Part shown: one piece after another, positions 22,312 through 34,315 of the stretch
How the letters are laid out: each line of letters begins with the position of its first letter
Position numbering within the stretch: position 1 is the stretch's first letter
Assembly: GCA_024803745.1 (NCBI GenBank)
Contig: JANJXV010000016.1
Location: forward strand, 44,359,263-44,423,262
Reading direction: 5' to 3'
Source: Megascapheus bottae
Lineage: Eukaryota > Chordata > Mammalia > Rodentia > Geomyidae
Length of the DNA stretch: 64,000 bases
Translations under genes and position numbers: made by a program
Notes under the pieces: model-generated
What the model saw: the letters and a program-made list of their open reading frames with translations, nothing else
What the model was told of the DNA's origin: nothing
Databases searched by the model: none

Positions 22312-22589
22312 TTTCCATGCACACATTATGATATTAATGTCATTTATGCATACAGTACTTCTTGATAAGTGGTGGTGACTCCCTCAAAGCAGGCTCTAAT
22401 GCCTAGAAGACAGAGAGCTCTGACGTAGTTAATTTTCTACAGTTACTTTGGAAACCAAAGACCAGGAGCCCATGTCACTGCCAGTCTCTTCCAGCTTCGC
22501 TGGGTCTTTTTTAAAATGGCAGCACCTCCTTCAGGGCTGTTTGTCGCTGCTGTGACGCCAGCTAGGTGCCCAGCCTCCTCCATAGCCCG

Positions 22590-22611
22590 TGACGTCAAAA
22601 CGTCAATTGAC
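22590..22611. promoter_or_regulatory. Perfect CRE-type octamer beside a palindrome
   Basis: TGACGTCA (22,590-22,597), the full cAMP-response-element palindrome that CREB/ATF proteins bind, is followed by GTCAATTGAC (22,602-22,611), a second perfect palindrome. The surrounding 22,500-22,660 is free of repeats. Function is not shown by sequence alone. Confidence 0.4.
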
Positions 22612-23059
22612 ATGAAATTGACTTCACCGAAGGCCGCGTTTCCTTTATTAGAAGGACAATAGCACCAGCCTCTCGGATGTCAGCTTTTAAACGCTGCTTG
22701 CCCTGGGTTCCTCTGGGCTGTGGGCACCCTGGCTGTGTCTCTCAACAGGAGTGCCCTACGGACGAGGTCTCGGGGCAGTCTGCAATGAGGACCGTGTTCT
22801 ATAAATGGGCATGGAAAATAATCAAGACATTCACAGAACCGAACAGGCCACAGAAGCACCATAGCAACAAATGAACCATAATTGGTGCCTGGTGGCTGCT
22901 TCCCAGCTGTGTCTCAGCAGTCACAGCCTCCGAGGGAGCTCAGGTCAGGAGGAGGAGGGCAGGCCAGGGGGCCATGAGGGAGTGGGGGGTTCCTCCCTCT
23001 CTCCCTCCTTTCTTCCCTCTTTCCTTTGCAGATTCCTCCTCAGCCTGGCCTGGGAGCCC
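22612..23059. other. Unique sequence, no gene seen
   Basis: Repeat-free DNA. A CCCTCC-rich run at 22,990-23,025 accounts for the open frames. Confidence 0.45.
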
Positions 23060-23099
23060 TTTACCAGAGGCCGTATCGCTGGACCCCTCCAGCTCCAGC

Positions 23100-23515
23100 C
23101 TGTCCATCCAGTGTCCTCCCCTCCACAAACACCAGGCTCCAGCACCCTCCACTCTGCCAACCCCAGGCTCCCGGCTCTAGCATCCTCCCCTCTGAATCCC
23201 AGGCTGTAGACTCCTGACCTCTGCAAGCAGCAGGTGCAATGTGTCCTCCCTTCTGTGGATGTCAGACTCCAGTATCTCTCCCCTGTGGGTATCAGGCTCT
23301 CACATCCTCTCCCCTCTGTGCACAGCGGGCTTCAGCTTCCTCCCCTCTGTGGGTGTCCGACTCCACTGTCCTTCCCTCTGTGGGTGTCAGGCTCCACTGT
23401 CCTTCCCTCCATGGGTGTCAGGCTCCACTGTCCTTCCCTCTGTGGGTGTCAGGCTCCGACATTCTCAGCAATGTGGGTGTCAGACTGTCGTGTCCTCCCT
23501 TCTTTGAAATGGGAG
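23100..23515 (+). repeat. ~31-bp GC-rich minisatellite
   Basis: The core at 23,341-23,465 has about four good copies of CTCTGTGGGTGTCAGGCTCC plus ACTGTCCTTCC. More degraded 30-40-bp relatives (GTGGATGTCAGACTCC, TGTGGGTATCAGGCTC) extend upstream. The unit lacks stops on this strand, so three overlapping frames stay open through it; none is likely a gene. Confidence 0.85.
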
Positions 23516-26500
23516 TTCCAGCACAGTGGGTGCGTCAGGCAGGGCAAGGATACGAACGATAAGAAAGAGGGGGCCCCGCTCCTCATGAACAAGTGGGAAG
23601 TTGGGCAGGAGGGCCCAGCCGGAGCCCTGACCTCCGAGCGTGCGCATGCTCTTTCCTCGGTGTGTTTGGAAATGGTCACAAGGCAGTTGTGCTCAGCCCC
23701 ACAGAGCCTGTTGGATTTGACGAGAACTTGTGAACAAGTCTCAGTTGCATCCAGGCACAGCCAGGCAGAGGTGGGCAGAGGTGTGTGCAGGAGGCGCCGG
23801 GTCCGGTCGTCCCCTTCTCCTCCGGGAAGGACAGGGCGGGAGCCCGGAGTGGTAGCACCCCCCCTCTGAGATCTTGCATGGCGCATCTCTCCTGGAAAGG
23901 CCGGCTGCTGATGCCATCAGCTATGGCATCGGCGGTACAAGCCCTGGGCCGCCCCCTGGCCAGGCCTGATGCCCGAGGGCCTGGGGAAGCTTCAGGAACT
24001 GACCTGGTGAGTCGAGGTCTTTTAGAACCAGCTCCCATGTGCCCATTTGGTTCAGAGCGTTCATTTCCTGTGCCATTTGTGAAGGGCAATTTGATGCCCA
24101 GGGCCACTTCCCGTCTCCTCAGACTCCGTTTGTTTCCATAGTGACAAAATGTTCCTCCATACCTCACCCTGGGTGCCTGGAGACAGGCAGCACCTCCCAA
24201 GCTGGCAGGGCCCCTCCCCCATTATCCCAGTACTGGGAAGGTGGGTGAAGGGTGAATGCTGTCTGAGGAGCTGGCGATCCTGACTTGGACGTGAGCATTT
24301 TGCAGACAGCAGGGTAAGAGATATTACAGAATAAATTACACAGACTGGAAGCGAGAGGCAGGCTAATGTGCGCTTGGGAGTCCCGAGGGAGCCTCATGGC
24401 CTCCAGGGAGTCCAAGGCTCAGCCCGGCCAGGCTGAGCAGGGTTGGGGCGGGGCAGATCTGAGAAACCAGAGCCAGCCAGAAATTCTCCTTAACTGCCAT
24501 TCCCTGGAAGGCAGAAAGTGCAGCCATGGTGGGAGGGTTAGATGGGCAGCCCGGACCCTGACGGGAGGCCGTCGCTGTTCCTGCACTCTGAGGATAAAGT
24601 TTCCAGGTAGAGGAGGCGTCCGTGAACTGAGGATAAGGAGGTGATGGTGATGAAGCAGAGCCTGGAGCGTGAGCTCAAATGCACGCATCGCCCGGCAGGG
24701 AGTCTCGAGAGCCAGGCGCAGGTGCAAGCCTGCAGCCTTGAGGCATGAGCTTGAAGCTTCACAGTGCCCGGGGTGGTGACGGGGCCGCAGGGATGCGCCA
24801 GGTTTACGCAGACTTCTTAGGAGACAACATGTGTGACCAAGGCCTTGTGACACTTCTAGGGCCCCGTGGCTCTCTGTACCCCAATGACACTGCAGCGAGC
24901 TCTAGAACAGCAGCACCTCCTCACACGGGCTCTGAACTGTCTCCTCACCGGTACAGCCCCCTCACTTCAACAACCCCGTGTGGGTGGCACAGTGTCAGGG
25001 CACTCCAGAGTGGGGACTGCCACGGCCCCTTACAGGGGGTACCGTGGATGATTTCCGAGGGAGGTGGCAAGCCTGACCTACAGCGGTGTCATGGCTGACC
25101 TACGTTGTAAGCCACTCACCAGCAAGATACCCAACACCTGCGTGAACACTTTCACCAGCAAAATGGAGAGGGCAGTGGCAGGTAGCCGTGCCCAGCACTA
25201 GCATGGCACCTCATTCCTTTACCATGCCGGTGCCAGCGGCTGTCCCCTAGGCAGGCTTCCTGCAGAAGAAATGGCTCTGCCAGGAGGAAATCCACTGACT
25301 GCCTTAGCTGCCATGCCAGGGTGACTGCAGGTGGAAATCGACAGCTTACAACCAGAGAGAAATGCACTCTCCAGGCCCTGACCATGTCCCATCAAGGCCA
25401 GGATGGCCTGACTGGGCCCCACACTCCCCGTGGCCACAGGAGACACCGCTGGGCAGAGGTAGCCCGAAGCAAAGGCCAGCAAACCCAGGAGCACATGTCC
25501 GCAGCCCTGGTCCCTCAGCCCCCATCTGTGCTGAGCACCTGTCCCGTCCCAGACCCTTCCAGGAGGAGGGCTCTTGGCTCCATGTCCCATGCATGGCAGA
25601 AGGGTGGATATGTGACAGACCCCACTATCCAGCGGCTGTCCACTGTCCATGCGCGCTGTCACCCTCGGTCGTGGAATGTCTGATTCGGGGGCTGGGCGGG
25701 GCCTCCAGGTCCTGGGTTGTCCAGGGTCTGTAGGGAAGGGCCGGCTGCCAGCAGGGTCTGCTTGCAGGATCACCTCAAGAGCCTCTTCAGTGGAGAGGAA
25801 AGAACGGAGCCCAAGACAGGGAGGGGGATTTCTTGTCTTATTTCCAGGATCTTTCCACACCCCGCTCACATCGTCTGTCTGGGATTTAATCATCCCCCAG
25901 CGTGGCACTGTATCTGCCAGGGTCTCTCTGCAGATCCAGAGAGGTCCTGGGTGCTCCCAGAGGCCCTGGAGCAGGGGATGGACAGGACAAAGATGGAAGA
26001 GCAAGCCTTGTCTGTGCACGGGGCAGTGCCAACCAGCAAGGCAGCAAGAGGGGCAGGGATGAGGCTCAGGTCATGCTCCCCTCCCCACCGTCTCAGTTCG
26101 CTCTGCCACACCACAACCTTCCATTCCAACCCAGACGAAGGAGACAGCACTAGAAAGGTGCCTGGCTGCCGAGCGGCACCCAGAGGTCACCACTGCTCCC
26201 ACAGGTGGCCCCCGGGAAGCCCCATTTTTCCTCTGGTTCCACTTCTCACCCATACACTCTCCAAGTCTGCTAGCCAGATGTCCTTGGGTTGAGAGGATGA
26301 GCCCGGCCCGAGCTGGGGAGCCAAGGGAGAGGCCACACAGGCTGGGTCACGTGTCTCCCACTGCCCACCGGGCCTCTCCCAGGCGTCAGGCTGCGCTCCT
26401 CTCCCCCGAACGACACTGCTGTCTAGAAGCAGAACTCGCCAACGAATGGAAAGTGCTGGAATGCGCTCCCCACTAAATCTCCTTTACAGCGCTCTCCTGT

Positions 26501-29500
26501 CTCTCATCTGGAGTCTCAAACTTCTGTCAAAGGAGAAAGAACTTCAGCCCCCGTGGCAACAGTGCCCAGCTGTGCATGGCACCCAGGCTTCGCTTGATCA
26601 GACCCAGCCACTGCTGCCCAGGCTGTTTCCACTGAGAACCAACTCCACCATCCATGCTGGATCACAGCACAGAATCCCCCACTGCCTCACGGTCCCAAAT
26701 CCACGGAAGGAATGTCCGCTTTTGAAAGAAGAGGGTTGCTTTTGGCTGTCTGGCATACCCAGCAGGATAGCCCCAGTCACTACCATTATCTGAGTAAGTT
26801 ATTTTTCCCCTTGAGTTGGAAGTAAATAAGCAGCCCCTGTCCTAGGTGAATTTTTCCCAGATGAACTCATCTATCCCTTGAAGCAGCCTGCTTTGGAAGG
26901 CAGTGTGCTTACTATTGTGAGAGGGGTGATTGAGCCGGCCTCCTGCTCTCTCGGGGAGCAGAGCTGGTGGGTGTGGGGGGTGATGACACCTGGCCCAGGC
27001 TCTGTGCCCTGCACCATGCTGGAACAGGAGGGACTGGCTTCTGTCCACCCCTAGCTGGAAAGTCTCAGCATAAAACAAGTGCGCCAGCAGGGGTAAAACT
27101 GAACGTTGGATATTCCCCATCGATGGGACAAAAGCATCCATGCTTGGAGAAAGACACAAAAAGGTTCTGGGTACTGAAAAGGCCGCGCCTGTAGTTAGCA
27201 CTGCTTTCTACCCAGATGTGCAGGCCAGGTCCCGCCTTCCCTCAGCACTGCCCATTCTACTCTTTCCCTCTTCAAAATACAGTGGATCCCCGTCAATGCC
27301 ACTGCGGCAAGAAGCTGTCTCTTACTTACCATCTGTTTCTAGAGGTGCCTGGTTACGAGTCGGACATGCAGTAAGGCAGCTGCCTTGAGTGGTCCAGGGG
27401 TTCTGAACTCATGGGCTCACCCGCGCTCTGCCACCGGCCACACTTCCAGACCTCCTGTGCATTGGTTAGTTTCGAGAGGGAGCCGCACTTCCTGCCCCAG
27501 TGTGCACTCGGACTGTGCACTTGGGCTTCCTGATGGGGCTGGGAGGACAGGAGACTCTAGAACTTTCTGTTTCCTGTGGCTGGGATGCAGTCCCAGGGTA
27601 ATGGGTGGAGAAGATCCTGGCTGGCTTTGAACCTTGATCTCTGCCTGGCTGCCCAGCTGGAGAGAGTTATCTGAACACACGAATGTCCACCACTTCTTAC
27701 TCCTTTACCACCTGGGAGAATGTCTAGGTGACGGAACTACTCTTAGGATCTGACTTGGAAGTGGAGTTTCCCGGAGTGTTGAACACGCAGTAAATATCAG
27801 GAGGCAGAAGCTGCTCCCTGTGGGACAGTTCAAGCCCAGCTCCGCTTCGGAAGGACAGAGGCTATTCACGGTCCTCGCCGAGGACGGGGGAGCAGCTCGC
27901 TCTTCACCCTCCCTCCTGCCTCTCCCACTCGCTCAAGGAACGCGCATTTCTCCTTCTTCAGCCACGGTGAGGCAGAAGACCACAGTAGGCAAGCACAGGT
28001 ATCTCAGACCACAGATCTGTGAAACACCACAACAACCTTTCTCTCCAACAGGTGCCACATTTAAGCAGTGCGAGTGACATTTGGTTCTTTAAGATTGGAA
28101 ATGTTACTTTCTCTTCTGTACTTTTCTGGGGTGTCCCTAGGACTTTTCAGGTAAAGGGGTACCTGCTACGGTCCTCATGTTTAGGCCAAACCCTCTGTGG
28201 GTCCAGGCCTTTCCCCTGCCTGCAGCCCTCACAGGCCAGGCTGCAAACTTCTGCCATGTCAAGCAGGAGGAGAGGGACAGTTCCCACAGTGAAGGAGCCT
28301 GGAAGAGGCAGGAACTTATGGCATCCCTACACAGGCTCTGCAGACTTCAAAGTCCTTCAGGAAACTGAACCAGGGCTCAACAAGGCTTGGGGTGGATAGA
28401 GGAGGCAGACAGACAGAATTTGGGTTTTATTGGTGTCCTCCCTGTTCCCTAGAGGGGGAAAAAAGAAACATTCAAACTTTGTACAAAATACCATTTACTT
28501 GAGACAAAGTCATCCTTCCCTCATCCACGCCTCCCTTCCTGGAGGGATCATGCCTGAATAATTCATTGATCGCTACCATTTCTCTGCATTAATGAGAACC
28601 TCAGCACTGCCCTCAGGGGCCAGAAGACACTGCTCATTATCCGCCACCTCAGTGTGGCGGGAACGCGATGTCTCCGCATGAATCAACACCCTTGTGCTGA
28701 ATCCAACCTCAGGACACATGAAGCCATCAGCCAGACACGGAGGGCAGGAGATTGGGATCGGGACAGAACTCAGGGCATCTGCAGTGAAGAAGAGGTTGAA
28801 GAGACCTTTTTCGGTCAGAACCTCCAAGCTCCCAGTGAACCCTTCCTAGACAGAGCACTGGACCCCGAGCATCAGCCTAGCTCATCCCAGGCCATCAAAA
28901 GCTTCCTGGACCACTCCAGAGAGCACTTCCTCATTCAGAGGACTGGGTGCATCTAGCCGGACAGGGGGAATCCATCAGATCCTCATGGGAAAACCAAATC
29001 TCTCGGAGGCAGAAACCTTGGAAGGAACCACGAGGCCAGGTGCAGCGAGGAAAGGAAAATGTGAAAGCAGAAGGAGAAAGAACCCCAGGAAGCAATCATA
29101 GACCCTGCTTCACATGGCGGAAGGAACAGATGGGGTTTTCTCCTCCAGAAAAGGAATTTCAGAGGTATTCTTCTCAGGAACAAGGAGAATGGGAAGGAAA
29201 ACTACAGCTAGTGAGCTATTTCAACAAGTATGTAGAAGGCAGGAACCGAGGGACACAGGTAGAGAGCAGTGAGGCGGCCACAGACAGGACAAGCCCTCCA
29301 GCAATGCCCCTCCATTGTGCGGGGACCACGGTTCCTCCCAGAAGATGGCCACAGGAGGGGCTCTGAGCACATGAAAACTGGGCATTACCAGTGGCAGGCC
29401 TGCCAAGTCTCCTTGCCTCCATGCTCCAGGGCAACCAGGAACGAAGACTGGGGCTGTCAGTCTCCCCGTGCTGGGTCACATGACCCACACGTGACTCACA

Positions 29501-29600
29501 CACCGCCCCATGTGCAACCCCACTGGATTCAATGCTCCATCTCCCACATGGTCAAGCATCCCCAGAAATCTCATGAAAACAAAACCAAAAAGACAAGAGA
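23516..29600. other. Long repeat-poor, GC-rich intergenic or intronic stretch
   Basis: About 6 kb with almost no SINEs. Many moderate open frames exist on both strands, the longest 266 codons on the minus strand at 25,219-26,019 and 139 codons on the plus strand at 28,947-29,366. None shows a domain, signal peptide or family I recognise. The low SINE density and GC content could fit introns or exons of an unrecognised transcript. No convincing exon series could be read by eye. Confidence 0.4.
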
Positions 29601-29850
29601 GGCCAGGCACAGTGACTCACGCCTGTCATCCTAGCTACTCAGGAGGCTGAGATCTGAGGATCAAGGTTCAAAACCAGCCAGGGCACTAAAGCCCATGAGA
29701 CTCTTATCTTCAATTAACCACTAGAAAACCAGAAGTGGGGCTATGTCTCAAGGGGTAGGGCAGTAGCCTTGAGCTGAAGAGCTCAGGGACAGCGCCCAGG
29801 CCCAGAGTTCAAGCCCCACAACTGAAAAAAAAAAAGAAAAAAAAAGAGAG
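29601..29850 (+). mobile_element. B1-ID dimeric SINE
   Basis: Left half GTGACTCACGCCTGTCATCC and GCTGAGATCTGAGGATCAAG. Right half CTATGTCTCAAGGGGTAGGG and CAGAGTTCAAGCCCC. A-rich tail to about 29,850. Full-length and fairly young. Confidence 0.9.
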
Positions 29851-31096
29851 AAACTGTCTCTAGGAAATAAGAACAGAAACACACCTATAATAATAATAAA
29901 AGAAATGAACAAATCCTGCGCTTACAAATCAATGACAAGACAAATACCTAAAGAATAAACACAGCCTTGGAGTTTGTCGAGATGGAAACTGCAACAGAAC
30001 AACATTTCTATAAAAGGGCCGAGTGATAAATTCAGTCTCCACATGTAGCAGGCAGGCCCAGTGTCTGGAGCAGGAAGAGCATCTGAGCAGTCAGGTGTGC
30101 CGTGGGGAGCTCCCGGCTTAAATCAAAGGCTTACGGCAGGAATGGCAAGAAGGCATTCAAGGGCACTGGGTTTGCCAGCTGCAGGAAGGGAGGAAGATGG
30201 CAACCTTTCCCTCCAGGGTTCTGATGAGAGGAGGCGGATGGAACAGCTGGCAGCAAATGCCCGTGGCTGAGACAGAAATCAGGCACATGCCTGGGTGAAA
30301 GCCTGGTATCAGTCCATCTGAAGTCTTCTATAAAACAACAGCTAAGAAGCCCGAGTGGAAGACTCCCCCCTCTTACTACACGGGGCACACTCTAGACCTA
30401 GAATACTCAGGAGCTGGGCGGGAATGTGAAGCACTGTAACTTGAGAACTGTCCAGACAAAAAGGTAAGACCTACCTCACAGAAACAGCTAGAGACAGAGG
30501 GCAGTGAGGAGCCCGAGCGGCCGAGCGCCTTGCCAGCAAGTGCAAGGCCCCAAGCACAAACCGGTCACCACCAAAACAAACAAACAAATAGATAAAACAG
30601 CTTGTGAACTTTTGCCTGTCCCTGAAATGGTCTCAACACTTTACCTTCTAAGTCACCCAGTCTACACAGCAGCCACTGATGCTGAGATTCCTAATCTTGC
30701 TTTTCCAATTGGTGGCCTACAGGCTCAACGAGTAAAGCCCCTTGGGGACCACCATGCAGCTAGTAAGTGGCAAATGGTAGAATTTTCTGCTCTTGGATTT
30801 TTTCAAATTTGTTCCTATCACTCATGAACCGATAACGTGTCCAAGTAGATAGGAGTAAACACAAGGATTTGGGCTAGACGAGTAGTACATCTGCTTTTAT
30901 GCATTCTATTATTTAAAAGTAACAGGTATCAAAGGAAATCAAGAGCATTTTGGGGGAGAAACCCACAAATATTGAAGCCAATCAACCATTACCTGTGTGT
31001 GTTTTTTTCTCCCGGTCACGGGAACATGCAGGAGACAGGCTCCAGGAGCAGAGCAAGGGGAAGGGCCCAGCCCAGAGTCCATTTATACAATGTTCT
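29851..31096. other. Unique sequence with one worn SINE fragment
   Basis: No gene recognised. A partial tRNA-like SINE (GCCGAGCGCCTTGCCAGCAA then CACCACCAAAACAAACAAAC) lies at about 30,500-30,595 on the plus strand. Confidence 0.45.
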
Positions 31097-31266
31097 TGTG
31101 CCAGTCCCGTGGCTTGAACTCAGGGCCTTGGGCTCTCTCTAAGCTATTTTGCGCAAGGCTGGCTCTCTACCACAGCTCCACTTCTGGCTTTTTGGGCAGC
31201 TAGTTGGAGATAAGAGTCTCATGGGCTTGCCTGCTGTGGCTGAATTTGAACTATGATCCTCAGGCT
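31097..31266 (-). mobile_element. B1-ID dimeric SINE
   Basis: In reverse order: GTGGCTTGAACTCAGGGCC, CCACAGCTCCACTTCTGGC, TTGGAGATAAGAGTCTCATG, TGAACTATGATCCTCAGGCT. The distal B1 end is missing. Confidence 0.8.
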
Positions 31267-32596
31267 GGATGCAACGACACACTCATCCCATCACCAGCGT
31301 CCAGACTTGGCTACTCCACTACAATTACAGGAAGGTGAAAGCACTGGGGTCCACGCCTCTCAGCAATGAATTTGTAACTTCCTATGGAGGTGTATTCAAA
31401 GAAAGTCAATTTAGAGAGAAAAATGCAAATAGATGGATGGATGAAAGCTCTCCAGGCTGAGGAGGCATCAGTTGACCGTGGAAGCTGGGCCTGCTCAACT
31501 GAGCCCATGCCAGCAGTGAAATTCAGCTCTGAGAGTGGCAGACCCAGCCCCACGCTCTTCACAGAGCGCGTGGCGGGCAGGGCTTCTTCCCACAGCATCA
31601 CTCAGACTTCTGCTACAAGGCTGTGTGCGTTATTGTCTGCCAAACCGAAATATGAGTAAGTGATGAAAGGAGATTAAAAAATGTGGGCAGAAAATTCAAC
31701 AAGAGGTGAGAGAGAACACTTAGTTCCTTTCTCCAGAGTAAGGTTGCATTTGTAAAAAGGGGCACTGATCAATTTCCATCCAGATAACAAGCAAGTAAAA
31801 CAGAAGCTCAAGAGGAATCTTCGTGAAATCACCATTTCCTGAAAGAGCCCTGCATCCCCTATGTGCTTCCTAACTTCTCTGTCTTCAGGCAGAGCTGCAT
31901 AGCCTGGCGGGGAGTTGGTTGTGTGAGCAAAACGGAACACTCACCCTTCCAGCATCTCCTGACTTCTGAGGTGCTCACAGTCTGGGGGAAGAATGGAGTA
32001 CCCAGCCCACTGAGACCCACTGAGGCAGCTGGCCCATGCAGCCAGATTCTGTTTGCCTCTTCTCTTCTTGAACTAACCAAGTTTCTGGGCGTGTCTTTGA
32101 GGAGAGCATCTCATGATCTGATCTGTACTTTAATTTTAATGGTAGCAATCACAGTACTTCCTTTTTTTGCCCTGGTTGCCAAGCAGCTCAAGGTTAAGTT
32201 TTGAGTTTTGTGCTTTATCTCATGTTTCTGGAATTTATCTCAGCTCTTCTCTCCATCTGGCCTCCTATTTTGTCCTTATTTATTTTATATGGTTTACAGA
32301 GTCCAGGGTGGCCTAAGCACCCTGGAAAAGCCATTTTGGTAGGGGTACAATTTGTAACAGAGACTTACATATGGCTTTCCAAAGTTGTGTCATGATGATA
32401 AAATGTCAGCATGGCCTAGGAGAAAATCTTTGAAGAAAAATTGCATGTCAAGATCTTTTCCTCCTTGCCAATGTCCTGTAAAAGCACAATAGCAAGGCAT
32501 CTACACCAGATGACCTTCGCAAGAGGAATGAATGGGAAAATAAGGACGTGGCCAAGGCATAACAACACTTCACTTAAAACAAATCCAGACACACTG
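31267..32596. other. Unique sequence, no gene seen
   Basis: Short frames only. A 113-codon plus frame at 31,863-32,204 contains a hydrophobic C-terminal run but no recognisable family. Confidence 0.45.
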
Positions 32597-32805
32597 GGCT
32601 GGAGGTACACCTCAGCACAGAGTCCCTGCCAAGTAAGCAAGAAGCCCTGAGTTCAAACCCAAGGACCCCAATAAACAGTACACACACACACAGGAACTGG
32701 GCATGGTGGTATACACCTAGAATCCCAGCCCTCAGAAGGCTTATCGAGGAAAACCTCAGGCTCAAGACCAGCTTGGGTTACACACCAAGACTTGTCACTA
32801 ATACA
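32597..32805 (+). mobile_element. B4-like SINE (ID head plus B1 tail)
   Basis: GGGCTGGAGGTACACCTCAG and GCCCTGAGTTCAAACCC form the tRNA-like head. After a short (CA)n come GGGCATGGTGGTATACACC, TAGAATCCCAGCCCTCAG and CTCAAGACCAGCTTGGGTTA, the B1 part. Rodent B4 has this order. Confidence 0.75.
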
Positions 32806-34020
32806 TAAATACTTCATGTTACAAAGTGTCAATGTAGAGCAATTCTCCTATTGAATAAAGCTATGTTATCTAAACATAAAGTGACACTTAGTGGCCATAT
32901 AAAGTATAAATACTATAAAAACAAGCCAGTTGGTTATAAAAAAAATAAGATGCAAGAATTCCATATAGAAGCCTGTTTTTGATGCTACAACACAAAATTG
33001 AATGTCCACCTATGTTCTTATATATGTAAAGTATTGATAGAGCACTTCATCAGAAAATATATGTGTCAACAGGTCTTTGCATAATCTTTTTAAACTAATT
33101 CAATAGAGAACAGTACTAGTTCAATGGGAATAGTTGAAATGCCTGGGTATGTGTTGTAAAAACCAACACACAATAAAAATAAACATTTAATCTTTAACTG
33201 AACTAATGCAGACATTATTTTAAAGTTAAATTGCTTCATTCTATGCCATGAAAAAACTATAGTGTAATAAAATTCCCGCCAGGTCCTGCGATCAGCTCTC
33301 ACCAGAGACGGTTTCCCTTCTGGAAGGAGCCCCCTCAATGCAGCCCCAAACGTGCCCATTCCTGCTCTTCCTTCCACCGAGTGCAGGCAGTGCTCATCTA
33401 GGAAGCCGCTCGAATTAAGTGAAGAGTTTTACTTCTTGTTAGCCCAGGAAAATGGGTCCCAGCTCATCTTGCGGAAGGCCGCGTGGCCGAGTCCACCACG
33501 GCCGCGGCCCGGATGACTGGCCGCTCTGAGCTGGGGTGAATGCAGGTCAGTCCACGCTGGCCCTGGCCACGGTGGGCCGGCAGCCGCCCCACTCCCTGAG
33601 TGGTGATTCTCAAGTGTTTCCTCTCTGTCTCTTCCCTCCTTCATCACGAGTGTCTACCTGAACGCTCCGAGCAGTCACAGAAGAGCCCATCCGTGTCACA
33701 TGTGGCCGTCCCTACATGAAACAAAGCCATGACCCGGCCGTCTTGTCTGAGCCGGCTTGGGTCACTCGGTGTCCCGAGCCCGCGGCTGTCTCCCTTAGCC
33801 CTACCTGGGTGCTCCCTCTTCCCTGCTCCTCCTCACAGCCCTCCACTTGCCTGGCGTCATGAGCAGTGGTGGAAGTGTCCCGGGTGGAGGAGGCAGAGTA
33901 GGAAGTCGTTTCCAGAGATGACTGGCACGTGGGACAGCCGCTGAGAAGAAGGCCTGCCCTGAACCTGGGTGCAATGGAGCAAACCTGCAGGGAGGAGGAA
34001 GCACGCAGCGTAGGCCCTTG
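32806..34020. other. Unique sequence with a small CpG-rich patch
   Basis: AT-rich to about 33,280, then GC-rich. A CpG cluster at about 33,470-33,600 (GGCCGCGTGGCCGAG, CCACGGCCGCGGCCCGG) stands out but is short. No start exon or gene recognised. Confidence 0.4.
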
Positions 34021-34023
34021 GTC

Positions 34024-34315
34024 TCTCTCCATCGCCTTCCTCCTCCCCTTCCCCTCCCCTCTCCCCCTCCTCTCTCCCTTTCCCCATCCCCCCTCCTGTT
34101 TCCCCATCCCCCTCATCTAACCCTTCCCCCATTCCCCCTCCTGTTTCCCCTCCCCCTCTCTTCTCCTTCCCCCCACCCCCCTCCTGTTTCCCCCTTCCCC
34201 TCCCCTTTTCCTCCCTCCTCCTCTCCCCCTTTCCCCCATCCTCTTCCTGTTTCCCCCTTCCCTCTCCTCTCCCCCTTTCTCCCATCCCCCCTCCTGCTTC
34301 CCCCTCTCCTTCCAG
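34024..34315. repeat. ~290-bp polypyrimidine tract
   Basis: Nearly unbroken C/T (CCCCTCCCC, CCTCCTGTTTCCCC repeated at loose ~40-bp spacing). The minus strand is all purine and reads as Gly/Glu/Arg, so the long frames on both strands here are compositional. Confidence 0.95.

Noticed and set aside
23234..23869. 211-codon frame
   Set aside because: The first half is the ~31-bp minisatellite, which is open in all plus-strand frames. The rest has no recognisable domain.
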